From Pyrrhosoma nymphula (Eukaryota > Arthropoda > Insecta > Odonata > Coenagrionidae): a DNA stretch of 64,000 nucleotides. The DNA is taken from positions 72,265,094 through 72,329,093 of the forward strand of contig OY754337.1 of the NCBI GenBank assembly GCA_963573305.1, in the 5' to 3' direction. The first letter of the stretch is position 1. Every line of letters begins with the position of its first letter. The notes below the pieces were generated by a model. That model did no database searches. It had not been told where the DNA came from and was given only the letters and a program-made list of their open reading frames with translations. The position numbers were made by a program, and so were the translations under genes. Below, one piece after another: positions 23,253 through 34,169 of this stretch.

Positions 23253-25039
23253 AAATGGATCCAGCTCCAGGACCATGAAGTAGAAGTGATATAGCCGATG
23301 GTTCTTCAACTTCTAAACCCACTTATTGCAAAAAAGATGTAACTGGAGCTGTTCGTCATTTTGAAGGTAGGTAGATAAAAATTATTTTCATAACGTTATT
23401 CTAAATATGTATTTTATCGTGATTCATTATTTTAAGTATTCTTTGCAATAATAAATAAGCATTTGATTAAATTACAGATACCCTGATTAGGATGAAGGTT
23501 ATTGATGACCCCAAAAATGCTTTGTGTCGCTATGGTCTAAATTAATTGGAGAGGAAGCTGTAAGGAGATTCCTTGATCTTCTCTACGAATTTAATTTCAT
23601 AGAGGTGGATGAGCTGTTTACCTACAATGAGAAGAGCAATGACTGTAATCTCCAAGTGATGGAAGGGGGTACGGAAGTCATGAACGTAGAAAGATCCAGT
23701 GGTGACTCATCGCCGACGGATGTGAGTGAATATGAGCCCAGCCCCAAGAAGTCCACATATCACCACATTCCTCTGGATGTTAAAATAAAAGTAGTTTATT
23801 TATTAAAGGAACATCCTAATTGGAGTACTTCAACCGTTCGCCATCAAGGAACGATGCGGTTGAAACACAAGGGAATGCTGACGATTTAGGAGAAAGATAT
23901 TAAATGTGGAGGAACGAAACTCGACAAGCTGGATGTGATAGATAGATGGGTGCATGATTGCCTTGTGGAAGCCAGAAATAGAAACCAATCAGTGATGACT
24001 AGGACTTTGCAGGAGTGGGCGATTTCGGCGGCATTTCAGCACATATCACCAGATTTTGAATTCTCTGCGGGTGCAACGTGGGTTTCATCCTTCAAGAAGA
24101 GACATCGAATCATACAACGTAAAGTCACGAAATATGTATCTACAAGCGAGCAAGCATCGATAGATGAAATTTTACAATCTGCACTAAAATTTCAAAATCA
24201 AGCGAAAAGTCTCATCTCCCAATATATTGAAGATTTTGTGATTTACACAGATCAGACCACGTGTGCATACAGGGGGAATATAAAGAGAATGCTGGCAAAG
24301 AAAGGTGAAAAAACAGTTCAGGTGGCTCTTGGGAGTTTGAGGGAAGTCACTCATTCCAATACAGCGCAGTACGCTATCACCGCCTCTGGAAAGCTGCTTC
24401 CCCAAGTTTTTTTGTACATGCAGGAACCTGGAGGTGAATTTGGTCCCAGAGTGAGTGAATTCATTAGGAAACTGGAAAGTGAATGTTCGAATGTCTCTGT
24501 TGTGTGCTCTAAATCAAGGAAACTTACTGCTGGTTTGTTTATCCAGTTTTTAAAAAATGTGCTGAAAACTTATGTAAATAATAATTAGTTTCAATTGCTC
24601 ATTGACTCTTGGGGAGGACAAACAAATATATGACAAGCTATTTATCGAGGAAGATGGCGAACCGTTGTGCAGTTTAAAATGTATACCTACTAAGTGCACC
24701 TCCATATGCCAACCTTGTGATGTCTATTTTTACAGGCAAGTGAAACAATTTATTGCACGGCTCCAAAATTGCACATTCCTTCTTCAAGAGAAGAGAGAGA
24801 TTTCTTCCCACGGGGACATTATAAAAATTCATGTGATTGTTCATCACCAATTGTCATCACCAGCATTTAGTGATATTTTGAATTATGCGTCGAAGTTAGT
24901 AGAGAGTAGAACAGTTTTTAGAAGCGTGCGTGAAATATGTTTCTCTGAAGACATTAAAAAATGCAAATGTGAATGTTTTTGCTTGAGCTTTATAAAATGT
25001 GCATGGTGTTCATCATTTCTGTGCTTGTCCTGTTTATAA
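23253..25039 (+). pseudogene. broken DDE-type transposase gene of the long-TIR element
   Basis: A likely start (MDPAPGP at 23253) is followed at once by a TGA, then an open stretch to a GT donor near 23367 and a second exon from about 23477. A frame slip near 23520 leads into the main frame: LWSKLIGEEAVRRFLDLLYEF, then a TAG at 23887, a DNA-binding-like region (DRWVHDCLVEARN, WVSSFKKRH), and the catalytic domain with FVIYTDQT (first Asp) and GEKTVQVALGS. A TAG at 24586 precedes LLIDSWGGQ (second Asp), and one more frameshift leads to CQPCDVYFYRQVKQF (third acidic residue) and a Cys-rich tail. At least three stops and two frameshifts make it inactive. Confidence 0.8.
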
Positions 25040-25769
25040 GACTCTTACCACCCAAATTTATGTAAGTTGGCATAATAATACTGAAGTGCTAAAATAAAAA
25101 TGCAGTGTGCTTACTGTTTTCCACTAAATATTAACCTTTAATAAACTAATTATTTACCTACTATTCACTATTTTCCTGTAAATATTTAAACTATCTAAAG
25201 TATTGGACTTTCACAAAAAGGTCTCCTTTTAAAAATAAATAAGTTTTAAGTTTTTCTTTCAAATATCAGATTCACGATGGCTTTGGTGCCATATCTTATG
25301 AAAAATATTTCCAGTATCTGATATTACTTCTAAATGGCTAACATTTCTGGCAGACATAAAGCCCAAAGAAGGGAAACGCAAATAATATCGTGCCAAGAGG
25401 AAGAGCGGAAAAGGGTTTTGGGGAGACAAAGAAGAGAATTAAGGGAGAAGGAAAGTGACAAGTTGAAGTACCTACCACCGAAACCATTGCAAACCTATTA
25501 ACATTGTTAGACTGAATCTCATGGTTGTTGACCCAAACCCATGCGGACCAGAAAACAGTTTAAAGTTAGCCAAGTGGGGTATGTCTGGCACAGGTCTGTG
25601 CATACCTGTTGTAAGTACTCCCATTATAAGATAGTTGATATTTTAATAACAACATGAAGGCAGTAGAACTTCCTCCACCCTCAGTTATTACGTGTTCAAA
25701 AAAACTTGTTTCACAAAACCATTCAAATAGCCATTTTTATTATAAAATTAAGGCTCCTTGACTTCAAAG

Positions 25770-26537
25770 TGAACAACTCTGGATCGACTTATTCACTTGA
25801 ATAAATTCTTCGCATAACGATATCCGAGGCAAGGGTTAGTTAGCTATAAACATTTTTCAGGAACCTATTTCCTTAATTTCTTCAAATTAGCTATATCAAA
25901 AGCAGCAATTGCGAAGATAAGCATTTGGATTACTCCAAATCGACCGGATTGGAAGATTAGAAAAACTACTCGCAGCAGGACTTGAACCTGGGACCTTCCT
26001 CATTGGTATCAAGTTTAAATTCTCTTGATTCCGAATAAAGACTCCTTAACGTCGGCATCAGCACCGCCGCCTTGTCTATTCCGCTTGAATATATCTTGGT
26101 TGTACGATATGCGAGGAAAGGGTGAGTTAGCTATAAATATTAGCGACAAGTGCATTTTCTATTATTTGCAAAGATTAAAAAAATTAAATAAAACTGAAAG
26201 CAACAGGTTTAAAGATTTTGATATGTATTACTAAAAGTGTAAAAGTTAGAAAACAAGAAAAAATATTCCAGCTCAGTCTCGAATCCTGGACCAATGCCTA
26301 GCGAGCCACTGTGAATCCTACGCTTTACCCCTAGTCCAACAGGTTATTGTATTTGGAAGATAGAGTTACTGCTTATATTGCACATGGCAGAATTCTGTAG
26401 TTTTTCTAATACATTTTTCTCTTGAACCAGGGTGAATGGAGCCAGAACCCGTCAACTGTATTCCTATCTAATAGTCTGCTATCACATATAAAAGGTCTCA
26501 TCTTGGTTCTTGACATCATTTTGGCGAAGTCTCCCTG
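25770..26537 (-). repeat. right terminal inverted repeat
   Basis: Inverted copy of 22145-22905 with scattered substitutions and small indels. The end word is AAGTCTCCCTG at 26527-26537. The low divergence between the arms suggests a fairly recent insertion, even though the transposase gene is already broken. Confidence 0.88.
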
Positions 26538-26749
26538 TGAGTTTAGATGATTGGTCAACATGTTGTGAAAGGCATTTCGAGGGTTTTGGAATCACTTTGA
26601 CATTTAACATTTCTTTCGTGTAAATGGTGCCATTTTTTATTTTGTTTTGTGTTTGTGTATTATGTATTAGCACTGATATGTGTGCCCCCAAGAAACCTCA
26701 TGAGTCACCTTCTGTTTGTCTAATTTTACTGTGTTTTTCTCTTGAATAG

Positions 26750-26827
26750 GAATCCCAAGGGACGTTGCAGGAGGGATATGTCTGTACATGAGAGGATCTT
26801 TAGTTGGAAGAAATTGAGAGTTAAGTG
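26750..26827 (+). other. candidate 78-bp exon of unknown gene
   Basis: A strong acceptor (TTTTTCTCTTGAATAG) and a GTAAGT donor bracket 78 bp that are open in one phase (NPKGRCRRDMSVHERIFSW and on). The phase does not join to the poly(A) polymerase exon ending at 17162. In the phase that would join, it stops after 22 codons, giving an alternative C-terminus. It could also be chance. Confidence 0.22.
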
Positions 26828-29365
26828 GTAAGTTCCGTGATACCTTAGCACGTTAAAAATCTAAAGACAAATTGAAAATAATATGAACTGATGTGTGTAC
26901 TGTGTGCTTGTAACTTCCTGGTGCTGAAACAACTTTTATATTATGAAACAAGTAATGTGTTGGCATTGAACATTTCAGGAAAGACCTTTAAGTGAGCAGC
27001 ATGTTAGATTATCTCACCATTAATCCGGTCATAGAAGGTGGGGAATTGTTCAACTGCTGGAGGAGCTGTTAGCAATCTATGGTTTAATGTGGATATAGTC
27101 CTACATGCTATTCAAGAAATTCCACAATTGACATTATAATTCTCTGTCAATACTTCTACTAGTTAATCGTGAGAACTTCTTGTCTAAATTTGTACAGATG
27201 AGATGGTCTTTCCTTTGATGAAGACTTCTGAAAAATGAAGGCAGATTTTTTCGCTCTCCATCTGAACAAAATTTTAGACCCATTACTCTTGTTGTCTCTT
27301 TTGCCTTCTCTGAAGTTATCCATTCTATCTTAATTGTGAGTGGTACTGGATCCTATGTAAATATGCATACACGTACATGTATCTTGTGAATATAGATTGA
27401 GAGTTATCCTCTACTCTTTGAGGAGAGATACTGCACCTGGGGAATGTCATTGAAAGATCTCTTAAAGTAGTTGCAATTTTTTAGTGCAATATGCTCTATT
27501 ATGATCAATGGAAAACAAGCATTGATTGATTGATCGAGGTGTGGGACCAGTCAGTTTTTCATTTGATTTCAGTGTGACTGTCCAGGGAACACATCGTGGG
27601 TTTAGGGAAGGTAAGATTTGATTTCAGATTTGACTTAGTTCATCTGTTGAAATGTTATTTTTAATGTTTATATATTAATTAGTATTTTACTCACTGTGTT
27701 ATTGAGTTATTTTTAGATTTTGTTTTCATGTGATTTCATTGTATATTTCTACCAGCAGCCAGATCAGAATGTCCTTCCAATTAAATTTGGTGTTATCATT
27801 CAGAGGACTCTTTATTGTCCAGCACAACCAGTGGAAGTGATAAATATGTAATATGTATGTAGTACTTTCATGGGACAAAATATGTGCTGGCAATTTTATA
27901 TCCTTCTGACAAATGATTATATGTAGCCTTCTTTTGTCTTAGTTGGTAGATGCCAGGACCTTCGCAGACTATTTTGAGAAGGGGCTATCTGTGATGAGTT
28001 CATTTTATTCTTGTTTTGTTAGCGTGTCAGAAATGATGGATCATATCAAAGTGACTGCTTAGTTTTCAGTAATTGATGAATGAACAAATATGCCAGAAAA
28101 ATAATCTTTGTTATATGATGAATCAAATAATGTTTTGGCAGGCTGGTATTAATTAGCTGGTTATTGAAAATTTAATGGAGTAAGCATCTTTGTGTATGAT
28201 TTAGGATTGATTTAATTCGAAGGTATAAGTTTCATAGTCAAACTTTTGTAAATAAAAGTTCCTTGAGTATTTAGCAATATTTTTTTATGTCAGTCTAATT
28301 TCCACCCAAAATTGAGGTAGTCTTAGGTAGGAGGTCATTTTGAAATGCATTCCTATCTCTTTCATTGCCTATGATTAATATGGTTTGGTTGATTGCTTTA
28401 TGGAAATGCTTTCTTAAATTAAATGTCTTGCCAAGTGACTTCTGTTTTCATAAGTTTTAAGTTATATTGACACTTTATGTATGCAAGTGCAGCACCTCCT
28501 ACTTAAGGAGCTGAGAAAGACTGAATAGTTTTGTCCATTGATGTTGGTGCTGTAACACCAGTTAGTAGGCTTAAATAACTTAATTCACATTTCAACTTTG
28601 TATGATTTACATTCATTTGATAAATCCAAGGTGATCTGCAGGCAGAATTTCCCACTAGTAAATCTATCGAGAACTAATTGTTCTTATTTTTGTAAAATAA
28701 TCACTGAAGCGTGTTCATTTGATCTGTGGACATAATTTGTTTCTAGTTGTTTCATCTTGTTGTTGCTTTGTAAATGTATTGCTGAACTTGCAAATCTTTA
28801 TTTTCCTGGTGATTTCACACTATTCTAACATTGCTGTCTAATATTTGTGATCAATTTTTCTGTATGATTTTATGTTTCAATCACCTTGTGACAGCAACAG
28901 GAATCATGTTTTTGGTGATCACCATTCATTACAAGATCTCTTTTTTTTCCTGTGATTAGTATTCTGCGAGTTTATTTTAATGTTTTTTATATGCTTTTCA
29001 TTCCTCATTAGTCAGTCAATTTGTCAACTTTTTGAGAAATAAATGTTATGCCTTTTTATATCTGTACCCAATGGTAGTCTTTGATGTTTACCTACTTATT
29101 TGTTCTCCTGTCAGGAATATTCCTGAAACAATCCAGTGTTTTAATTTACATTCAGTCTGGAGTTATTGTGCGGATTGGTGTCAGTCACTTTAATGAATTA
29201 ATGAGTATGTTAGCGATTGTCGTAAAACCTTGTAAAAGTGTCTTGTACCTCTTGACATATTCATCCTTCATTCAGAGTACATACATATCAATGACGGGTT
29301 TGGTGATTACATTTGCTGAATCCTAATCCAAAGTTATTTATGCCCATACATAAAGGATGATTTGA
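26828..29365. other. no gene seen
   Basis: T-rich sequence with no open frame of note on either strand and no repeat structure I could recognise. It is compatible with intron or long 3' untranslated sequence of the poly(A) polymerase gene. Confidence 0.4.
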
Positions 29366-29675
29366 CCCTTTCACTGCCAGCAAATTACAGGTAGGGTGTG
29401 ATACAGCTGTTTTGTGTAGTTTTTAGTGCTGTAGTTTTTACATCGTTCAAATATTAATTTTATTTATTTTACAACTGTTAATTTTTCAAATATGAGGTAA
29501 ACATTCGGGAATTGAATGACAAAAACAATTACACATTTGAATTGGATTTTAAAGGTAATGAAAAGAAACGAATTGATATTTGTATGTTTCATAATGCTGT
29601 CCGATACAGTGTCCAGTTGTAACTTTTGTACAGGTTCTAATTGCATGTTAGATCAAGCCACTGGCAGGAAAAGGG
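29366..29675. mobile_element. piggyBac-type MITE (CCCTTT ends)
   Basis: The left end CCCTTTCACTGCCAG (29366) and the complement of the right end, CCCTTTTCCTGCCAGTG, are inverted over about 15 bp. The right flank is TTAA (29676-29679) and the left flank is TTGA, one change from TTAA. There is no transposase inside. It resembles the element at 43096 in its ends but not in its interior. Confidence 0.68.
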
Positions 29676-30186
29676 TTAAATATCCACCCTGGATAAACCT
29701 ACCATCTTCCCTTTGTGTCAGGATTGATATTCCAATTCAATGGGATTTTCAAGTGTGATTGATATTCCTATTCAGAAAGTGCTGGCTAGTACAAGGAATT
29801 GAGGGATTCAGTAAATCAATTTCTGGTGGAGTCTTCCACGGTGTTTTCTGTGGAACTTAAGATGCTTTCCCACAGTTTTTGCATCATAAATTTACCAAAC
29901 CATGGGAAAGCCTTATAGCATCAATTAAATAACTTCCTTGATCATTACAGAAGTTTGTGATGTGCTGATGAATTATTAATTTTTGTTCTGATTTACTTCT
30001 CAGTTTTTAGATGTCATCCTACTCTTCATATAATTTTCGTTTTAATGCATGGTTATTGGGCTGTTTTAAAGCCACTGATAATTGTAGTTAGTGAGTCTGC
30101 TAAAAGGTAAACAGTTTTGTATAGTCTCATTTTTTTGGCGTTTGACAGCCAGTGAGTTAATATCTCTTGGTTTCTCTTTTCAACAG

Positions 30187-30285
30187 GTTGCTGAGTGTAC
30201 TGTCACATATGACTGGCGGAAGAGGCATCTCCACTCAGTGTTTTTTTATTATTTTGAATTCCAATGTCATTTGAATCACAGTTAG
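30187..30285 (+). CDS. candidate terminal coding exon, possibly of poly(A) polymerase
   Basis: A good acceptor (TCTCTTTTCAACAG) opens a phase-0 frame, VAECTVTYDWRKRHLHSV and on, to a stop at 30285. Its phase fits the exon ending at 17162, and possible AATAAA signals follow at 30723 and 30790. The protein tail of this family is too variable to confirm by sequence. A 13-kb intron containing two transposons would be implied. Confidence 0.25.
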   Translation, partial: VAECTVTYDWRKRHLHSVFFYYFEFQCHLNHS

Positions 30286-31276
30286 CTGGGACCACTTTCG
30301 ATGATAGTTTACTGTGTTTGAAATGAGGATTTTTTTCAAGGATGGCATATACTTTATAAGTGTTGCAATTTCATACTGGAATAATGAAGTTGTGTGTAAA
30401 GTTTAATTTATGTTTAAGTAATTGTGGCTCTTCGGTGAATGCCTACCTTTGCGGTTTGGGGGAGTCCTAACTGGTAAGTATGTATATAGGAGTGTTAGTA
30501 TGTTTGTAAATGGTGCCATCATCAAAAGCATTTTGTATGTTGTGCTTCACGTCTCATATAAATGTTGTGGGCTATGCTCAGAGTGAGTTAATCATATGAA
30601 TTGAAGCAAAGAAAAGTGTTATTAGGAAGAAGACAAATGAATTCTTTATAATCAGATTTTGTGCTTGGTGTTTGGTTTGGTAAGTGAATATATCATCATA
30701 AAGAATGTTTCAAAATATTGGTAATAAATGTTTGTATATTTAATTGCTTTTAATACTTGGAAGTAGTAATGTATTAATTTTGAAGTCAGAATAAATATAT
30801 CAACTTAATTAGTTTTTTTATTTGAATTTGAGAGAATGAATTACCCATCCATCCTGCCAGAAAATTGTCATTTAGGAAAGTAAAAATTGGTGCTTGCAAT
30901 TTTAATCATAATATCTTTGAGTGTAATGAGGCTTACGTAGACCTCTCATGTGTACACTTAACCCATTGCACAAAAGCACCAAGCTATCTTACCAGAGTGG
31001 TGAAAGAACCACCGTGTTGGGACTCTATCATGCAACAGGATTAACTGACTCGGACTTAACTATGCTGCCAGTAAGTGCTAGGACATCAGCTGTTATTTTT
31101 TTAGTAAACTGCAACACACTTTTTTATGTTCAAGTAACCATCAAATCATAAATATTTAGTTTTGTGACAGTTCATTTTAGTAGTGTAAGGTTTATGTTTC
31201 ATAAACAAAGGAAAGCCTCTGTTAGTAGAGGGGCAAGTCCTTTTTCATTAGATAGTTCCACTAAGAAGCTTGCTAG

Positions 31277-31633
31277 GGCCTAGCCACGTTGAAACATTGG
31301 TTCCCGTCAGATCACCGAAGTTAAGCAACGTTGGGCCTGGACGGGGGTTGGAGGGATGGCCCTCCTCCATGCCTCTACTGGGGTGAATGGAGAGGTGACA
31401 CTCCTCCAGACCTATACCGGGAGGCTGGAGGGAATACCCAGACTGGGAAGGTGACCTTCTTCCATATTTATACCGGGAAGGTTGAGGGTAACCCCTCCTC
31501 CATACCTCTACCGTGGTGCTCTTGTTCCCTGTCTGCTAGTGGCAGGCAGATTAAATGTGGGATGGCACAATGTACCAAGAGGTCTGAGTGCCAGGAGGGC
31601 TCCATAAGGCCCTCGCCCACCCATACAATCTAC
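31277..31633 (+). mobile_element. 5S rRNA-derived SINE (SINE3-like), copy 1
   Basis: A 357-bp insertion flanked by the perfect 14-bp duplication AAGAAGCTTGCTAG (31263-31276 and 31634-31647). The head matches 5S rRNA: GCCTAGCCACGTTGAAAC, TTCCCGTCAGATCACCGAAG, the internal A-box region AGTTAAGCAACGTTGGGC, and a decayed GGATGGCC C-box. The body has repeats of a CCTCCATACCTCTACCGGG type. It lacks a few 5' bases present in copies 2 and 3. Such heads supply an internal RNA polymerase III promoter; a LINE would supply the enzyme for insertion. Confidence 0.88.
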
Positions 31634-31860
31634 AAGAAGCTTGCTAGCTCAATCATCATTTTGGAAAGAATTCTTATTTTACTTCTTCTGGGTATATTAC
31701 CTTTGTGTTATCATTGTGAAAGTCTGCTGACTACATTGCTATGTGCTTTGGCTGAGGCTAGACGCTTGGGTTGCCGGATTTGATACACAAATAGGCTTTG
31801 GCTGCCTTAGGACAGGATTATGCTCTCTCAAGGATATCCATGTGCAGCCAAATCATACTT

Positions 31861-32049
31861 TGTCCATGCTGAGAAAAACCAACTTTGTTATTTCCACAGA
31901 TTTTATTCTGCTGGCACGACGTGCGTTTCACCACGCTGTGGTATATTCATGTGTATGCACATGAATGTATCACAGTGTGGTGAAACGCATGTATGCCAGC
32001 GGAATAAAGTTGGTGGAAATAACAAAGTTGGTTTTTCTCAACATGGACA
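31861..32049. repeat. near-perfect 190-bp palindrome (fold-back element)
   Basis: TGTCCATGCTGAGAAAAACC and on, at 31861, is inverted almost base for base up to 32049 (CTCAACATGGACA). The two arms of about 90 bp are separated by only a few bases at about 31955. Shared inner words are AACTTTGTTATTTCCACAGA (mirrored) and GTTTCACCACGCTGTGGTAT. An RNA copy would form a long hairpin. It is either a fold-back MITE or a hairpin RNA source. The small open frames here are artefacts. Confidence 0.88.
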
Positions 32050-32306
32050 TCGATAATTTCCACCAGGTCTGGCCTGATATCATGTTTTAAAGCATACTTT
32101 GTCTCTGCAATAAGTACATACTATGGATGGGGCTAATGTTTTGATGCACTCTTAAGTGAAAGGGCAGGTACCTAACTATAAATTGATCTTGTGCTAATGG
32201 ACATGACCTGGATTCAATTTGTTTCTTTATTTAAAGAAATTTATGATAAGTATTTTATTGTATGCATTGGGTGAAATATTTATTTGCTTCCTTTCACTGT
32301 GCTTTA

Positions 32307-32677
32307 GGGAAAGGGCCTAGCCACGTTGAAACCCTGGTTCCCGTCAGATCACCGAAGTTAAGCAATGTTGGGCCCGGACGGGGTTGGATGGGTGGCCCTC
32401 TACCATACTTCTACCGGGCATGGATGGAGAGGTGATACTCCCTCCAGACCACCGGGAGGCTGGAGGGAGATATACCCAGACCAGTAAGGTTGGAGGGAGG
32501 ACTCCCTCCATACCTGAACCAGGAGGGTTGGGGGAGGCCTATCCTTCATACCTCTACCGTGGTGCTCTTGTCCCCTGTCTGCAAGTGGTAGGCAGGTTAA
32601 ATGTAGGATGGCATAATGGACCAAGAGGTTTGAGTGCCAGGAGCCCCTCGGCCACCCTTACAATCAATCAATCAAAG
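32307..32677 (+). mobile_element. 5S rRNA-derived SINE, copy 2
   Basis: Flanked by the perfect 13-bp duplication TCACTGTGCTTTA (32294-32306 and 32678-32690). It begins GGGAAAGGGCCTAGCCACGT, then the 5S-like ATCACCGAAGTTAAGCAATG and GGATGGGTGGCC (C-box). The 3' end carries an (AATC)n tail, CAATCAATCAATCAAAG. It is about 1 kb from copy 1 in the same orientation. Confidence 0.9.
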
Positions 32678-33789
32678 TCACTGTGCTTTACTAGTGGCGT
32701 AAATATTTTTAAAAAATTTCGTAACACCCTGATAAAGGGACTACATATAAGGTTACTGCAAAAGTTGAGGTTTTTATTAAAGTTAAATTTGGAATTAGAG
32801 AACCAGTATCATCGTTTACTTTTATTGCCAGCTGTCAGTGTCCAATTAATCCTTTACCTTTTCATACTTCATGTCAATTCTTCGAATATGTACTCTTAAG
32901 GAAAGTTGGCAATATACAGTGCTAGAATAGTTTACCTGAGAGCCCCTTTTTTTTAGTTTAGGCTTGCTTCAGAATAGAGATTCTCAACACATAAGGTGAT
33001 ACAGCTTAAAAATTATTTCTTCCTTTCTAAAGGTACAACAGTACCTATTTAGCAAAATGTTTACTTTATTGCTGTAAAATAAAAAGTTTAGATACAAGTG
33101 GGATGACCTAGCATTGGAGCTTTATGAGAGACAGAATCATAAATCAGTATTTTTGATACCTGTATGTATGTAGAGGGAAATTTTGGAGAAAGTTTGGAAT
33201 CAATTAGAATCTTTGCTGTGAATGAGGCCCTTTCTTGCCTGCTGGACTGTACTATGATGCATTTCACTTCAAGATTGAGTGATGTAATTAGCAGCTATCT
33301 TTAAACCCTTACCTCCAGTACCATACTACAGTGCAGTTGAGTGCATGGAAAAGGCTTTCATAACCAGAATCAGAAGAAATAACTGTGATGGGCATCATCT
33401 TTTCTTCCTCCTGTGAGTACCAATTTCCTTAACTCCTTACCAGTAAATCTTTTTTCTGATAAAATGAAATGTACATATTTTTCCTTTCTCAAGTTCAGGT
33501 AAGTATTTATGCCTATTGATCTCCAGTAGTACTGTAGGTAATTACTGTTATCTATTTCAAATATCTTTGTGGCTGTGATTTTTGGTGAATGTGTTTTAAC
33601 CATGGTCTATGAAACTCCCATCCCTCAACATGGGAGAATGTGGGAGTAAAGGGAGGTCTCGCTAGATGTAGCAAAATGTGTTATCACACAGTGATGGAAA
33701 GGGAGGGATTAGGGAAGTGGAAAGCTCCTTTCTTTAAATTAGCAATAGCTTTTGGCAATGCTACACACAGGAACGCAAAGTGTGGAAGG

Positions 33790-34165
33790 GGATCAGGTTT
33801 CCATGGTGACTAGTGTCCTGGCTTCCCATCTTGAGGGCCTGTGTTTCAATCATGGCAGAGTTTGAAATTTTTTGTTGGAGGCCCAATCCCTACTTTGGTG
33901 CAATTTGCAGAGAACTGCCAAGCTCCGTCTGTTGAATGGGGTGTTAAACTGTAGCCACCTTGACACCTTTTAATAGAAGTCAGCTAATAGTGATGGTAGG
34001 TTTACCTCCACCCTTCGTCTATTCCCAAAGCCCTCCTGCCAGAGTTGGAGATTTTTCATTGGATTCCTGACCCATACTTTGGTGTTGAGTCCAGAGATCT
34101 GCCTAGTATAGCACTCTGTCTGTTGGATAGCATGTTAAACAGATGACACCTTTGCACATTTGGAT
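33790..34165 (+). mobile_element. tRNA-derived SINE plus partial second body
   Basis: The head GACTAGTGTCCTGGCTTCCC and a decayed B-box (TGTTTCAATCATGG) are followed by the body CCAATCCCTACTTTGGTG and CTGTTGAATGGGGTGTTAAA. A second, shorter copy of the body (CTGACCCATACTTTGGTG, CTGTCTGTTGGATAGC) follows at about 34060-34140. The same family recurs at 39356 and 41228. Confidence 0.65.
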
Positions 34166-34169
34166 AAGA

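Larger units (their letters stand above)
22145..26537 (+). mobile_element. DNA transposon with ~765-bp terminal inverted repeats (Sola-like?)
   Basis: Left arm 22145-22905 and right arm 25770-26537 are inverted copies, roughly 95% identical by eye, beginning CARGGAGACTTMGCCAAAAT. Between them lie the broken parts of a DDE-type transposase gene. The target duplication is unclear: the bases outside are CTGA and TGAG, sharing only TGA. The protein motifs (YTDQT, LIDSWGGQ, CQPCDVYFYRQ) are closest in my memory to Sola-type transposases, but I cannot check this. Matching small open frames in both arms are mirror images of one another and are not genes. Confidence 0.85.

Noticed and set aside
31277..31400. 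Functional 5S rRNA gene
   Set aside because: Only about the first 90 bases resemble 5S rRNA, the 3' part is unrelated, and target duplications flank the whole unit.
31331..31783. 150-codon open frame and similar frames at 32384-32899 and 59461-59790
   Set aside because: They are translations of the 5S-type SINEs and their flanks; frames differ between copies and no codon conservation is seen.
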